Positions 1 through 5,408 of a DNA stretch of 5,438 nucleotides are shown here, one piece after another. Under the pieces are notes generated by a model. That model was not told the DNA's origin. It ran no database searches and was given only the letters and a program-made list of their open reading frames with translations. Source of the stretch: an uncultured Clostridia bacterium (GTDB lineage: Bacteria > Bacillota > Clostridia > Oscillospirales > Ruminococcaceae); assembly GCA_947072265.1 (NCBI GenBank), contig CAMTHN010000049.1:1-5438 (forward strand), in the 5' to 3' direction. Numbering within the stretch: the stretch's first letter is position 1; each line of letters starts with the position of its first letter. Made by a program: the position numbers and the translations under genes.

Positions 1-60
1 CATAATATTTTGATATCTTATATAACCTCTAAAATAGATTCTATTATTAAAAAAATTTAA
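1..60 (+). CDS. C-terminal end of an upstream gene (possibly holB, DNA polymerase III delta' subunit)
   Basis: Frame 1 is open from the window edge and encodes the 19 residues HNILISYITSKIDSIIKKI before a TAA at 58-60. The other two forward frames meet stops almost at once (TAA at 3, TGA at 11). The TAA overlaps the AAAGGAG ribosome binding site of the next gene (59-65), which is typical of tightly packed operon genes and supports this being a real gene end. The identity is only a guess from context: in many Firmicutes the gene directly before yaaT/ricT is holB, the clamp-loader delta' subunit. The short Lys/Ile-rich tail has no diagnostic motif. I am fairly sure that a gene ends here and unsure which gene it is. 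Confidence 0.6.
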   Translation, partial: HNILISYITSKIDSIIKKI

Positions 61-65
61 AGGAG
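59..65 (+). promoter_or_regulatory. Ribosome binding site that supports an ATT start for the RicT-like gene
   Basis: AAAGGAG lies 8 nt before the ATT codon at 74-76, an optimal spacing. It overlaps the stop codon of the preceding gene (58-60), so translation is probably coupled. No comparable purine-rich site lies just before the first in-frame ATG at 221, where the sequence is AT-rich coding sequence. This site is the main reason for placing the start at 74. Confidence 0.7.
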
Positions 66-73
66 TTTGCTTT

Positions 74-877
74 ATTAAATATATTGCCGTCAGATTTAAA
101 AAACTTGGAACCATACATTATTATTTTTCAAAAAATGATAATATATCAAATAAAAATAAAGTAGTTGTCGAAACACCTAAAGGTATTAAATGTTTAAACA
201 TATTAAAAATTTATGACAAAATGCCTAATTTAGAAAAATCTGATCCTATAGACGAAATTATTCGTATTGCTACACAAGATGATCTTAATTTAATTGAGTT
301 GAACAAAGAAAAATCAACAATTGCTTTTTCTACATGCTTAAAAAAAATAAAAGAACATAAACTAGAAATGAAATTAATTGAAGTAGAATATACCTTTGAT
401 TCATCAAAAATTATATTCTACTTCACAGCAGATGGACGTATCGACTTTCGTAATATTGTTAAAGATCTTGCTTCTATATTTAAAAAAAGAATAGAACTAA
501 GACAGATTGGTGTTAGAGATGAAGCTAAAATTATTGGAAGTCTTGGAATTTGTGGACAAACCCTATGTTGTTCAAGATTTTTAACAGATTTTCAATCTGT
601 TTCAATTAAAATGGCTAAAGAACAAAACCTTTCTTTAAATCCTACTAAAATTTCTGGAAGATGTGGTCGTCTAATGTGCTGTTTAAAATATGAACAAGAT
701 ACTTATTCCTATCTTCTTTCAACATCCCCTAAAATCGGAACTAGAGTTAAACTAGACAATGATTTGGGTGTTATTATTGATATTAATATTTTAAATGGAA
801 ATATTAAAATAAAATTAGACAATAAACCTGATGCTATTCCAACTTCAACAAATTTAAAAAACATAATAATAATATAA
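74..877 (+). CDS. ricT: PSP1 / RicT (YaaT)-like protein with a probable ATT start
   Basis: This is a PSP1-domain protein of the RicT/YaaT family. In Bacillus, RicT forms the RicA-RicF-RicT (Y) complex, which carries [4Fe-4S] clusters and aids RNase Y-dependent mRNA maturation, sporulation and competence. From ATT at 74 it is 267 aa, close to the roughly 275 aa of B. subtilis YaaT. The first 49 residues before Met50 (ATG 221) match the family N-terminus: IAVRFKKLG, then KVVVETPKGIK, the usual VGVRFK...VVVET.RG pattern. The conserved core carries six Cys: GICGQTLCC (Cys160, 165, 166) and GRCGRLMCC (Cys197, 202, 203), separated by the near-invariant block SIKMAKEQNLSLNPTKISG. These Cys are the expected Fe-S ligands. 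The frame has no ATG, GTG or TTG between the stop at 35 and position 221, so either ATT is used or the sequence has an error. Family assignment is strong; the Ric role is inferred from the family. Confidence 0.9.
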   Translation: MKYIAVRFKKLGTIHYYFSKNDNISNKNKVVVETPKGIKCLNILKIYDKMPNLEKSDPIDEIIRIATQDDLNLIELNKEKSTIAFSTCLKKIKEHKLEMKLIEVEYTFDSSKIIFYFTADGRIDFRNIVKDLASIFKKRIELRQIGVRDEAKIIGSLGICGQTLCCSRFLTDFQSVSIKMAKEQNLSLNPTKISGRCGRLMCCLKYEQDTYSYLLSTSPKIGTRVKLDNDLGVIIDINILNGNIKIKLDNKPDAIPTSTNLKNIIII

Positions 878-887
878 TTATTATATA

Positions 888-915
888 TTGTTTTTATTGT
901 TTTTATTGTTTTTTA
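888..915 (+). repeat. Three tandem copies of the 9-bp unit TTGTTTTTA
   Basis: Copies lie at 888-896, 897-905 and 906-915; the last has one extra T. Each unit contains TTGTTT, a possible -35 element, and the middle copy (897-902) is correctly spaced from the -10 box of the ferredoxin promoter. The repeat lies between the RicT-like gene and the ferredoxin gene. It may be low-complexity slippage of a T-rich promoter region. Confidence 0.75.
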
Positions 916-924
916 TGGTAGAAT
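897..924 (+). promoter_or_regulatory. Probable sigma-A promoter of the ferredoxin gene, with extended -10
   Basis: The -35 is TTGTTT (897-902), the spacer is 16 bp, and the -10 is TAGAAT (919-924, five of six matches to TATAAT), preceded by TG at 916-917 (TGG TAGAAT, an extended -10). Transcription would start near 931 and give a leader of about 30 nt. The -35 lies in the middle unit of a tandem 9-bp repeat. This would give the ferredoxin its own expression, separate from the upstream operon. Confidence 0.6.
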
Positions 925-944
925 AGTTTTGTACTTTTATTAGA

Positions 945-953
945 AAAGGAGGG
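945..953 (+). promoter_or_regulatory. Strong ribosome binding site of the ferredoxin gene
   Basis: AAAGGAGGG lies 7 nt before the ATG at 961. It is a near-perfect anti-16S match, consistent with high expression of an abundant electron carrier. Confidence 0.8.
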
Positions 954-960
954 TTTATTA

Positions 961-1131
961 ATGGCTTATTTTATTAACGATGATTGTATTAATTGTGGTG
1001 CTTGTGCTGTAGAATGTCCTGTTTCTTGTATAACTGCTGGAGATACAAAACATATTATAGATGCAAGTGTTTGTATAGATTGTGGGACTTGTAATTCTGT
1101 TTGTCCTGTCGATTCTCCAAATCCTGCATAA
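961..1131 (+). CDS. Clostridial-type 2[4Fe-4S] ferredoxin
   Basis: This 56-residue acidic cytoplasmic electron carrier is the size of classical clostridial ferredoxins (about 55 aa). Such proteins shuttle low-potential electrons between oxidoreductases (pyruvate:ferredoxin oxidoreductase, hydrogenases, Rnf and electron-bifurcating enzymes). Both cluster motifs are complete: CxxCxxCxxxCP with Cys9, 12, 15, 19, and a second with Cys38, 41, 44, 48. As in the family, Cys9, 12, 15 and 48 would hold one cluster and Cys38, 41, 44 and 19 the other. The start MAYFINDDCINCGAC aligns with the usual AYxIxxxCxxCGAC. A ninth Cys (Cys23, in CPVSC) replaces the usual Ala of CPVNAI. The ATG is the only normal start in the window and has a strong ribosome binding site. 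The gene has its own promoter and ends 14 bp before the terminator stem. It is convergent with the ABC exporter operon. Its specific redox partners cannot be told from the sequence. Confidence 0.95.
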   Translation: MAYFINDDCINCGACAVECPVSCITAGDTKHIIDASVCIDCGTCNSVCPVDSPNPA

Positions 1132-1145
1132 CTATATTTTTATAA

Positions 1146-1177
1146 AAAAAGAGCCAGATTAAAATCTGGCTCTTTTT
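1146..1177. terminator. Bidirectional intrinsic terminator between the ferredoxin gene and the ABC operon
   Basis: This is a perfect inverted repeat, with arms at 1146-1160 and 1163-1177 around a minimal AA loop (probably a larger loop in practice). Its GC-rich core is GAGCCAGA/TCTGGCTC. Read on +, the arm ends in five T followed by CTAATTATTTT; read on -, it runs into seven T (1150-1144). It can therefore terminate the ferredoxin transcript (stop at 1131) and the ABC operon. The TAG of the last ABC gene (1178-1180, - strand) touches the stem directly. Confidence 0.92.
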
Positions 1178-2986
1178 CTAATTATTTTCAAATTGACTAT
1201 AATATAAAATTTTATAAAATCCGTCTTCGTTTAAAATTAAGTCATCATGTCTTCCGTGCTCAATAATATCCCCATCTTTCATAACCATTATTATATCTGC
1301 ATCCTTTATTGTCGATAATCTATGTGCTATTACAAATGTTGTTCTATTTTTCATAATTTTATTCATAGCCTTTTGTATTAAAACCTCTGTCCTAGTATCT
1401 ACAGAACTTGTTGCTTCATCTAATATAAGAATTTTTGGATTAGATATAACAGCCCTTGCAATAGTTAAAAGTTGTTTTTGTCCCGCAGAAACATTGCTTG
1501 CTTCTTCATTTAAAATCATATCATATCCATCTGGAAGCGTTCTTATGAACTGATCTGCATAAACCATCTTGCTAGTGTTTATAATTTCTTCATCTGTTGC
1601 TCCTAATTTTCCATAAGCTATATTATCTTTTATAGATCCTTTAAAAAGCCATGTATCCTGTAATACCATTCCATATAAAGACCTTAAATCTTCTCTTGTT
1701 ATATCATAAATATTAATTCCATCTATTTTTATACAACCTTTATCAGCATCATAAAATCTCATTAAAAGATTTATAAGTGTTGTTTTTCCTGCCCCTGTTG
1801 GACCTACTATTGCTATCTTCTGTCCCTGCTTTATTTCAATATTACAATTATTTATAAGAGGATTTTCTTTGTTATATCCAAATGTTATATTATCAAAAGT
1901 TACATCACCTTTTATATCTTCTTTAATTACCAAAGTATTTTTTTCTTTAATTTCTTCTTCTTGATCTAAAAGTCCAAAAACTCTATCAGCAGAAGCAACA
2001 GTTGACTGAAGTACATTCATCACCTGTGCTATCTGTGATATTGGCATCATAAAGTTTTTTATATATTGTATAAATGATTGTATCCTACCAACTCCTATAA
2101 CACCTTGTACAACCAAATATCCGCCTAATATACTTATTAAAACATAACCTATATTAGATGCTAATGTAATAACTGGCATCATAATACTTGTTGCAAATTG
2201 GGATGTCCATGAATTTTTATATAATTTATCATTTAAATCTTCAAACTTTTTTATACTTCTCTTTTCTTGATTAAAAGTTTTTATAATATTATGTCCACTA
2301 TAAACTTCTTCAACAAGACCATTTATTTTACCTAGATATTCCTGTTGTCCTTTATAAAATTTTTGAGAATTTTTTATTACAATCATAGAAAATAACAATG
2401 ATAATGGAACTGTTAATAAAGCTACTATTGTCATCCAAAAATTTATCAAAAACATCATAGCTATAATTCCCACAATTGTAACTAATGAGGTTATAAATTG
2501 TGTTAAAATTTGCTGTAATGATGTATTTATATTTTCTATATCACTAGTTATTCTACTTAAGATATCCCCCTGACTGTTTGTATCAAAAAATTTTAAAGGT
2601 AGATTATTTATTTTTATTATTACATCTTTTCTTAAATTATATATAGCTTTTTGTGAAACTTTAGACATAATATATATCTGAATATATGAAAAAACTTGGG
2701 CAATTATATAAACGCATAGCAATAAAATCAACATATAACCTATCTTATTAAAATCTATTCCACCAGTACCTTTAAAAATATTTACAGAACCATCAGCAAT
2801 AATATTAGTTACGCTCCCTAGTATCATTGGGCCTAAAACCACAAATATTGTACTTATAATAGAAGTTATAATTGCTACAATTAAAGACTTTTTATATTTA
2901 CTTAAATATCTATAAATCCTTTTTATAGTTATACCAAAATTAATAGATGATTTAGGAGGATTAGGATTCGTATTTTTATTCCCCAC
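1178..2986 (-). CDS. Heterodimeric ABC exporter subunit carrying the catalytic Glu (BmrD/TM288-like)
   Basis: This 602-aa fused membrane-plus-ATPase subunit is one half of a type IV (MDR/lipid-type) ABC exporter in the cytoplasmic membrane. Six hydrophobic helices span roughly residues 34-56, 82-106, 162-183, 184-204, 268-298 and 303-327. The nucleotide-binding domain starts near 360: A-loop Tyr371, Walker A GPTGAGKTT (395-403), Q-loop Gln443, signature VSAGQ (499-503), Walker B ILILDE (519-524) with catalytic Glu524, D-loop SSVD (527-530) and H-loop His555. The signature is degenerate (Ala for the first Gly of SGGQ) while Glu and His are intact, as expected of the subunit that supplies the Walker side of the competent site. 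The start is GTG (2984-2986) behind AAAGGAGGAG with 7-nt spacing; it overlaps the previous gene by 11 bp, so translation is coupled. Drug, peptide and lipid export are all possible, since the substrate cannot be read from the sequence. Confidence 0.93.
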   Translation of the reverse strand: MGNKNTNPNPPKSSINFGITIKRIYRYLSKYKKSLIVAIITSIISTIFVVLGPMILGSVTNIIADGSVNIFKGTGGIDFNKIGYMLILLLCVYIIAQVFSYIQIYIMSKVSQKAIYNLRKDVIIKINNLPLKFFDTNSQGDILSRITSDIENINTSLQQILTQFITSLVTIVGIIAMMFLINFWMTIVALLTVPLSLLFSMIVIKNSQKFYKGQQEYLGKINGLVEEVYSGHNIIKTFNQEKRSIKKFEDLNDKLYKNSWTSQFATSIMMPVITLASNIGYVLISILGGYLVVQGVIGVGRIQSFIQYIKNFMMPISQIAQVMNVLQSTVASADRVFGLLDQEEEIKEKNTLVIKEDIKGDVTFDNITFGYNKENPLINNCNIEIKQGQKIAIVGPTGAGKTTLINLLMRFYDADKGCIKIDGINIYDITREDLRSLYGMVLQDTWLFKGSIKDNIAYGKLGATDEEIINTSKMVYADQFIRTLPDGYDMILNEEASNVSAGQKQLLTIARAVISNPKILILDEATSSVDTRTEVLIQKAMNKIMKNRTTFVIAHRLSTIKDADIIMVMKDGDIIEHGRHDDLILNEDGFYKILYYSQFENN

Positions 2987-4724
2987 TTTTTAGCTCCTCC
3001 TTTGATAATTGCGATTCTGCAATTTCTTTGTAAATTTCACAATTATTTATTAAATCTTTATGAGCCCCATATCCCACAATTTCACCTTTGTCTAAAACTA
3101 ATATATTATCAGAATCTTTTATAGACATAATCCTTTGTGCTACAACTATAACTACACTATTTTTTGTAATATTTTTTAATTTTTTTCTAACTTCTCTATC
3201 AGTCTTATAGTCTAGTGCAGAAAAACTATCATCGAAAATATATACATCAGCATCTTTTATAATCGCCCTTGCTATTGCTATCCTTTGCTTTTGTCCTCCT
3301 GAAAAATTCTTTCCACCCTGCGCTACATTTTCATTAAATTTATCAGGTTTTTTTTCTATAAAATTTAGGCTGCTAGATATTTCACAAGCTTGTATTATCT
3401 CTTCTTGTGTAGCCTCTTTTTTGCCAAACCTTAAATTTTCTTCTATTGTTCCTGTAAAAAGAGTTGCTTTTTGTGGAACAAGGCCAATTTTATTTCTTAA
3501 TTCCAATTGGGTATAATCTTTTATGTTTTTTCCATTTATTATAATTTCACCAGAATCAATATCATACATCCTTGGTATAAGATTCACTATTGTAGATTTT
3601 CCACTTCCTGTGCTTCCTATTATAGATAATGTTTTTCCTTTTTCAACTCTAAAACTTATATTAGATAATGCCATTTCTTCTGCTTTTTGATATTTAAAAC
3701 ACACATCTTTAAACTCTACATAAATTTCATTATTTAAATTTTTATAATCTGCTTTTTTATCTAATATTTCATCTTTTATAGAAAATTCTTTATTTAAAAC
3801 TTCTGCAACTCTTTCGGCAGATACAGAAGCTTTTGGATACATCACCAATATAAATGACATCATCATCATGGATATCATTATCTGCATAACATACTGTGTG
3901 AAAGCTATAACTTCTCCTACAGCCATCTCGTTTAAAGAAACTTTTTTTGCCCCAAACCACATTATAACAATTATAGTTACATTTAAAGTCAGCATTATTC
4001 CTGGTCCCATTAGTCCCATTATTTTCTGAACCTTAACTGTTATGTCAGAAAGATTCTTATTTGATTTGTCAAATCTATTTTTTTCATAATCGGTTGTCCT
4101 AAATGCTTTTATAACTCTTAGCCCTGTCAAATTTTCTCTTGCTATTAAATTTAATCCATCTAATTTAGACTGGATAACCTTATATATAGGCATTGCAGCA
4201 AATGCAATTGTGACAACTACACCTGCTAAAATAGGTATTGCTATTAAAACAATTCCCGACAAAGATTTATTTACATTATATGCCATAACAAATCCGCCAA
4301 CAGTCATTATAGGTGACATAATAACTATTCTTAAAAACATAATAAGAAAATTTTGTATCTGTGTTATATCATTTGTTGTTCTTGTTATTAGTGATGTAGC
4401 GCCAAATTGATCTATATCTGTTAGACTAAATCCCTGTATCTTATCAAATATACTTGACCTTAGATTTTTGCATACACCAGCTGAAACTTTTGCAGATACA
4501 AACCCTACCGTTATTGACATAATACCACTTAATAAAGAAAACATAAGCATAAAAACCCCTGTTTGTATTATATATCCTACATCGCTGTTTATAATACCTA
4601 CATCTATTATATTAGACATCAAAGTTGGAAGGGTTAAATCTGAAAATGCTTGTACCACTGTAAATAATAATATCAATATTATTAAAAAACTATACTTCTT
4701 AAAAAATTTAGCTATCTTAAACAA
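2976..4724 (-). CDS. Heterodimeric ABC exporter subunit with degenerate ATPase residues (BmrC/TM287-like)
   Basis: This 582-aa partner subunit pairs with the following gene product. It has six hydrophobic helices (roughly residues 12-32, 52-76, 128-150, 155-180, 240-262 and 272-297), then a nucleotide-binding domain from about 335: A-loop Tyr345, Walker A GSTGSGKST (370-378), Q-loop Gln418, canonical signature FSGGQ (474-478), Walker B VYIFD (494-498) and D-loop SALD (502-505). Two catalytic positions are replaced: Asp499 stands where the catalytic Glu should be, and Gln530 replaces the H-loop His (VAQR instead of IAHR). The same Asp and Gln changes are known from the degenerate site of TM287/288-type exporters, so this is family design and not decay. 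The start is TTG (4722-4724) with AGGAG 6 nt upstream; there is no better start in frame, and MFKIAKFFKKY is a plausible lasso/elbow N-terminus. It follows the DUF4364 gene after 21 bp in the same operon. The substrate is unknown. Confidence 0.93.
   Translation of the reverse strand: MFKIAKFFKKYSFLIILILLFTVVQAFSDLTLPTLMSNIIDVGIINSDVGYIIQTGVFMLMFSLLSGIMSITVGFVSAKVSAGVCKNLRSSIFDKIQGFSLTDIDQFGATSLITRTTNDITQIQNFLIMFLRIVIMSPIMTVGGFVMAYNVNKSLSGIVLIAIPILAGVVVTIAFAAMPIYKVIQSKLDGLNLIARENLTGLRVIKAFRTTDYEKNRFDKSNKNLSDITVKVQKIMGLMGPGIMLTLNVTIIVIMWFGAKKVSLNEMAVGEVIAFTQYVMQIMISMMMMSFILVMYPKASVSAERVAEVLNKEFSIKDEILDKKADYKNLNNEIYVEFKDVCFKYQKAEEMALSNISFRVEKGKTLSIIGSTGSGKSTIVNLIPRMYDIDSGEIIINGKNIKDYTQLELRNKIGLVPQKATLFTGTIEENLRFGKKEATQEEIIQACEISSSLNFIEKKPDKFNENVAQGGKNFSGGQKQRIAIARAIIKDADVYIFDDSFSALDYKTDREVRKKLKNITKNSVVIVVAQRIMSIKDSDNILVLDKGEIVGYGAHKDLINNCEIYKEIAESQLSKEELKSGE
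2994..3003 (-). promoter_or_regulatory. Ribosome binding site inside the upstream ABC gene, fixing the GTG start
   Basis: On the - strand AAAGGAGGAG lies 7 nt before the GTG at 2984-2986 and within the last codons of the first exporter gene (encoding KEE of SKEELKSGE). Together with the 11-bp overlap GTGGGGAATAA it indicates translational coupling and a balanced supply of the two subunits. Confidence 0.8.
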
Positions 4725-4730
4725 AATATT

Positions 4731-4735
4731 CTCCT
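4731..4735 (-). promoter_or_regulatory. Ribosome binding site fixing the TTG start of the first ABC gene
   Basis: AGGAG on the - strand lies 6 nt before the TTG at 4722-4724, in the 21-bp gap after the DUF4364 stop codon. There is no room for a separate promoter in this gap, so the exporter is co-transcribed with the upstream gene unless a promoter lies inside that gene. Confidence 0.7.
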
Positions 4736-4745
4736 ATCTATTATT

Positions 4746-5300
4746 TTATAAATCAATATCACTTATTGTATTAAGAAAAATCTTATAAATCTCTATTGGA
4801 CTTTGTTTAAACTTGCTTTCCATAAACTCCGCCTGATTTATATCAGGAGCAAATATTTTAAAACTAAGTAGATCTGAACCTATATCTGTTATTCTACATT
4901 CTAATACATATCCATCTTCCACCTTATGTATAATTGAAATATAATCCTTATTTTTCCTATATTCCGCTAAAAATTTAACCGTTAATCTAACAACTTTTTT
5001 TCTTAAAGAATTTGGAATATTATTTCTTAATCTATCTGCTGTTTCTATGCCTAAATTTTGTATTTTTAAAAAATTTTTTCCATTATATTCATCTATAGAT
5101 ATATGATTGCTTTTTAACAGATCACCTATTGCATCTGAAAATAGAAAATAATTAACAAACCCTTCATTATAAAATATAGACGCCATCTGTTCTTTTGTTA
5201 TTCTATCTTTTATACAGCTTAAGGTATAACATATCAATATTTTTGCATCATATATCTCCCTAATTCCCCCTGGGCCAACTCCTGCTAAATAATTATCCAC
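4746..5300 (-). CDS. DUF4364 family protein, putative winged-helix transcriptional regulator
   Basis: This 184-aa soluble protein has no signal peptide or membrane segment. The N-terminal segment GVGPGGIREIYDAKILICYTL, followed by KEQM, then GFVNYFLFSDAIGDLLKSNHI, matches the pattern I know from DUF4364 proteins of Clostridia (PGGLR..EIKILICYLL, NYF...DAI.ELL..GHI). That region (about 14-95) looks like a winged helix, with the recognition helix near 50-65 and a wing near 68-82 (DEYNGKNFLKI). The C-terminal part (about 96-180) resembles the remainder of DUF4364, a mixed alpha/beta domain ending in EIYKIFLNTI. The start is GTG (5298-5300) with AAAGGAG 8 nt upstream (5309-5315). It is the first gene of the operon, ahead of the two exporter genes and behind a good promoter. 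This position suggests, but does not prove, that it senses something and controls the operon. DUF4364 has no established function that I know of. Confidence 0.8.
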   Translation of the reverse strand: MDNYLAGVGPGGIREIYDAKILICYTLSCIKDRITKEQMASIFYNEGFVNYFLFSDAIGDLLKSNHISIDEYNGKNFLKIQNLGIETADRLRNNIPNSLRKKVVRLTVKFLAEYRKNKDYISIIHKVEDGYVLECRITDIGSDLLSFKIFAPDINQAEFMESKFKQSPIEIYKIFLNTISDIDL

Positions 5301-5308
5301 TTTTTCAT

Positions 5309-5315
5309 CTCCTTT
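5309..5315 (-). promoter_or_regulatory. Ribosome binding site deciding the GTG start of the DUF4364 gene
   Basis: AAAGGAG on the - strand is 8 nt before GTG 5298-5300. An ATG at 5306-5308 directly abuts the site, is out of frame, and opens only a seven-codon frame, so the GTG is the real start. Confidence 0.72.
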
Positions 5316-5379
5316 GAAATGATAGCTAATACTATATTAAAAGATCTGTATAATTTATAATAGATTTTTATATAGTTAT

Positions 5380-5408
5380 ATTATATAATGTAACCATATT
5401 ATTTTCAA
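5380..5408 (-). promoter_or_regulatory. Near-consensus sigma-A promoter of the DUF4364-ABC exporter operon
   Basis: Read on the - strand, TTGAAA (5403-5408) is followed by 17 bp and a perfect TATAAT (5380-5385). Transcription would start near 5373, giving a leader of about 73 nt before the GTG at 5300. No strong hairpin, T-box or attenuator-like terminator is visible in the leader, which is almost purely A/T apart from AGATCT (5342-5347). Regulation, if any, would therefore act at the promoter rather than by attenuation. Confidence 0.7.

Noticed and set aside
67..78. TTG at 67 as the start of the RicT-like gene
   Set aside because: It is in a different frame, hits TAA after three codons, and lies only 1 nt from the ribosome binding site.
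221..223. ATG 221 as the start of the RicT-like gene
   Set aside because: It would remove 49 residues that match the conserved PSP1 N-terminus, and it lacks a ribosome binding site. The ATT at 74 has a good one.
866..884. A/T-only hairpin (ATAATAAT/ATTATTAT) at the end of the RicT-like gene, followed by T-rich sequence, as a terminator
   Set aside because: The stem has no G-C pairs and is expected by chance in such AT-rich sequence. The T tract is explained by the tandem repeat and promoter.
4210..4410. Open frame on the + strand inside the first ABC gene
   Set aside because: It is antisense to a strongly conserved membrane domain, has no ribosome binding site and encodes no recognisable protein.
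4468..4788. Open frame on the + strand across the start of the first ABC gene and the end of the DUF4364 gene
   Set aside because: It is antisense to two convincing genes, has no ribosome binding site, and its hydrophobic stretches only mirror the opposite strand's membrane codons.
5306..5308. ATG on the - strand just upstream of the DUF4364 GTG
   Set aside because: It directly abuts the ribosome binding site, is out of frame, and gives only a seven-codon frame (MKKWIII). It could be a tiny leader frame but has no usable spacing.
5301..5373. Riboswitch or attenuator in the leader of the exporter operon
   Set aside because: The leader is about 73 nt and nearly all A/T, with only short weak inverted repeats and no terminator-like stem.
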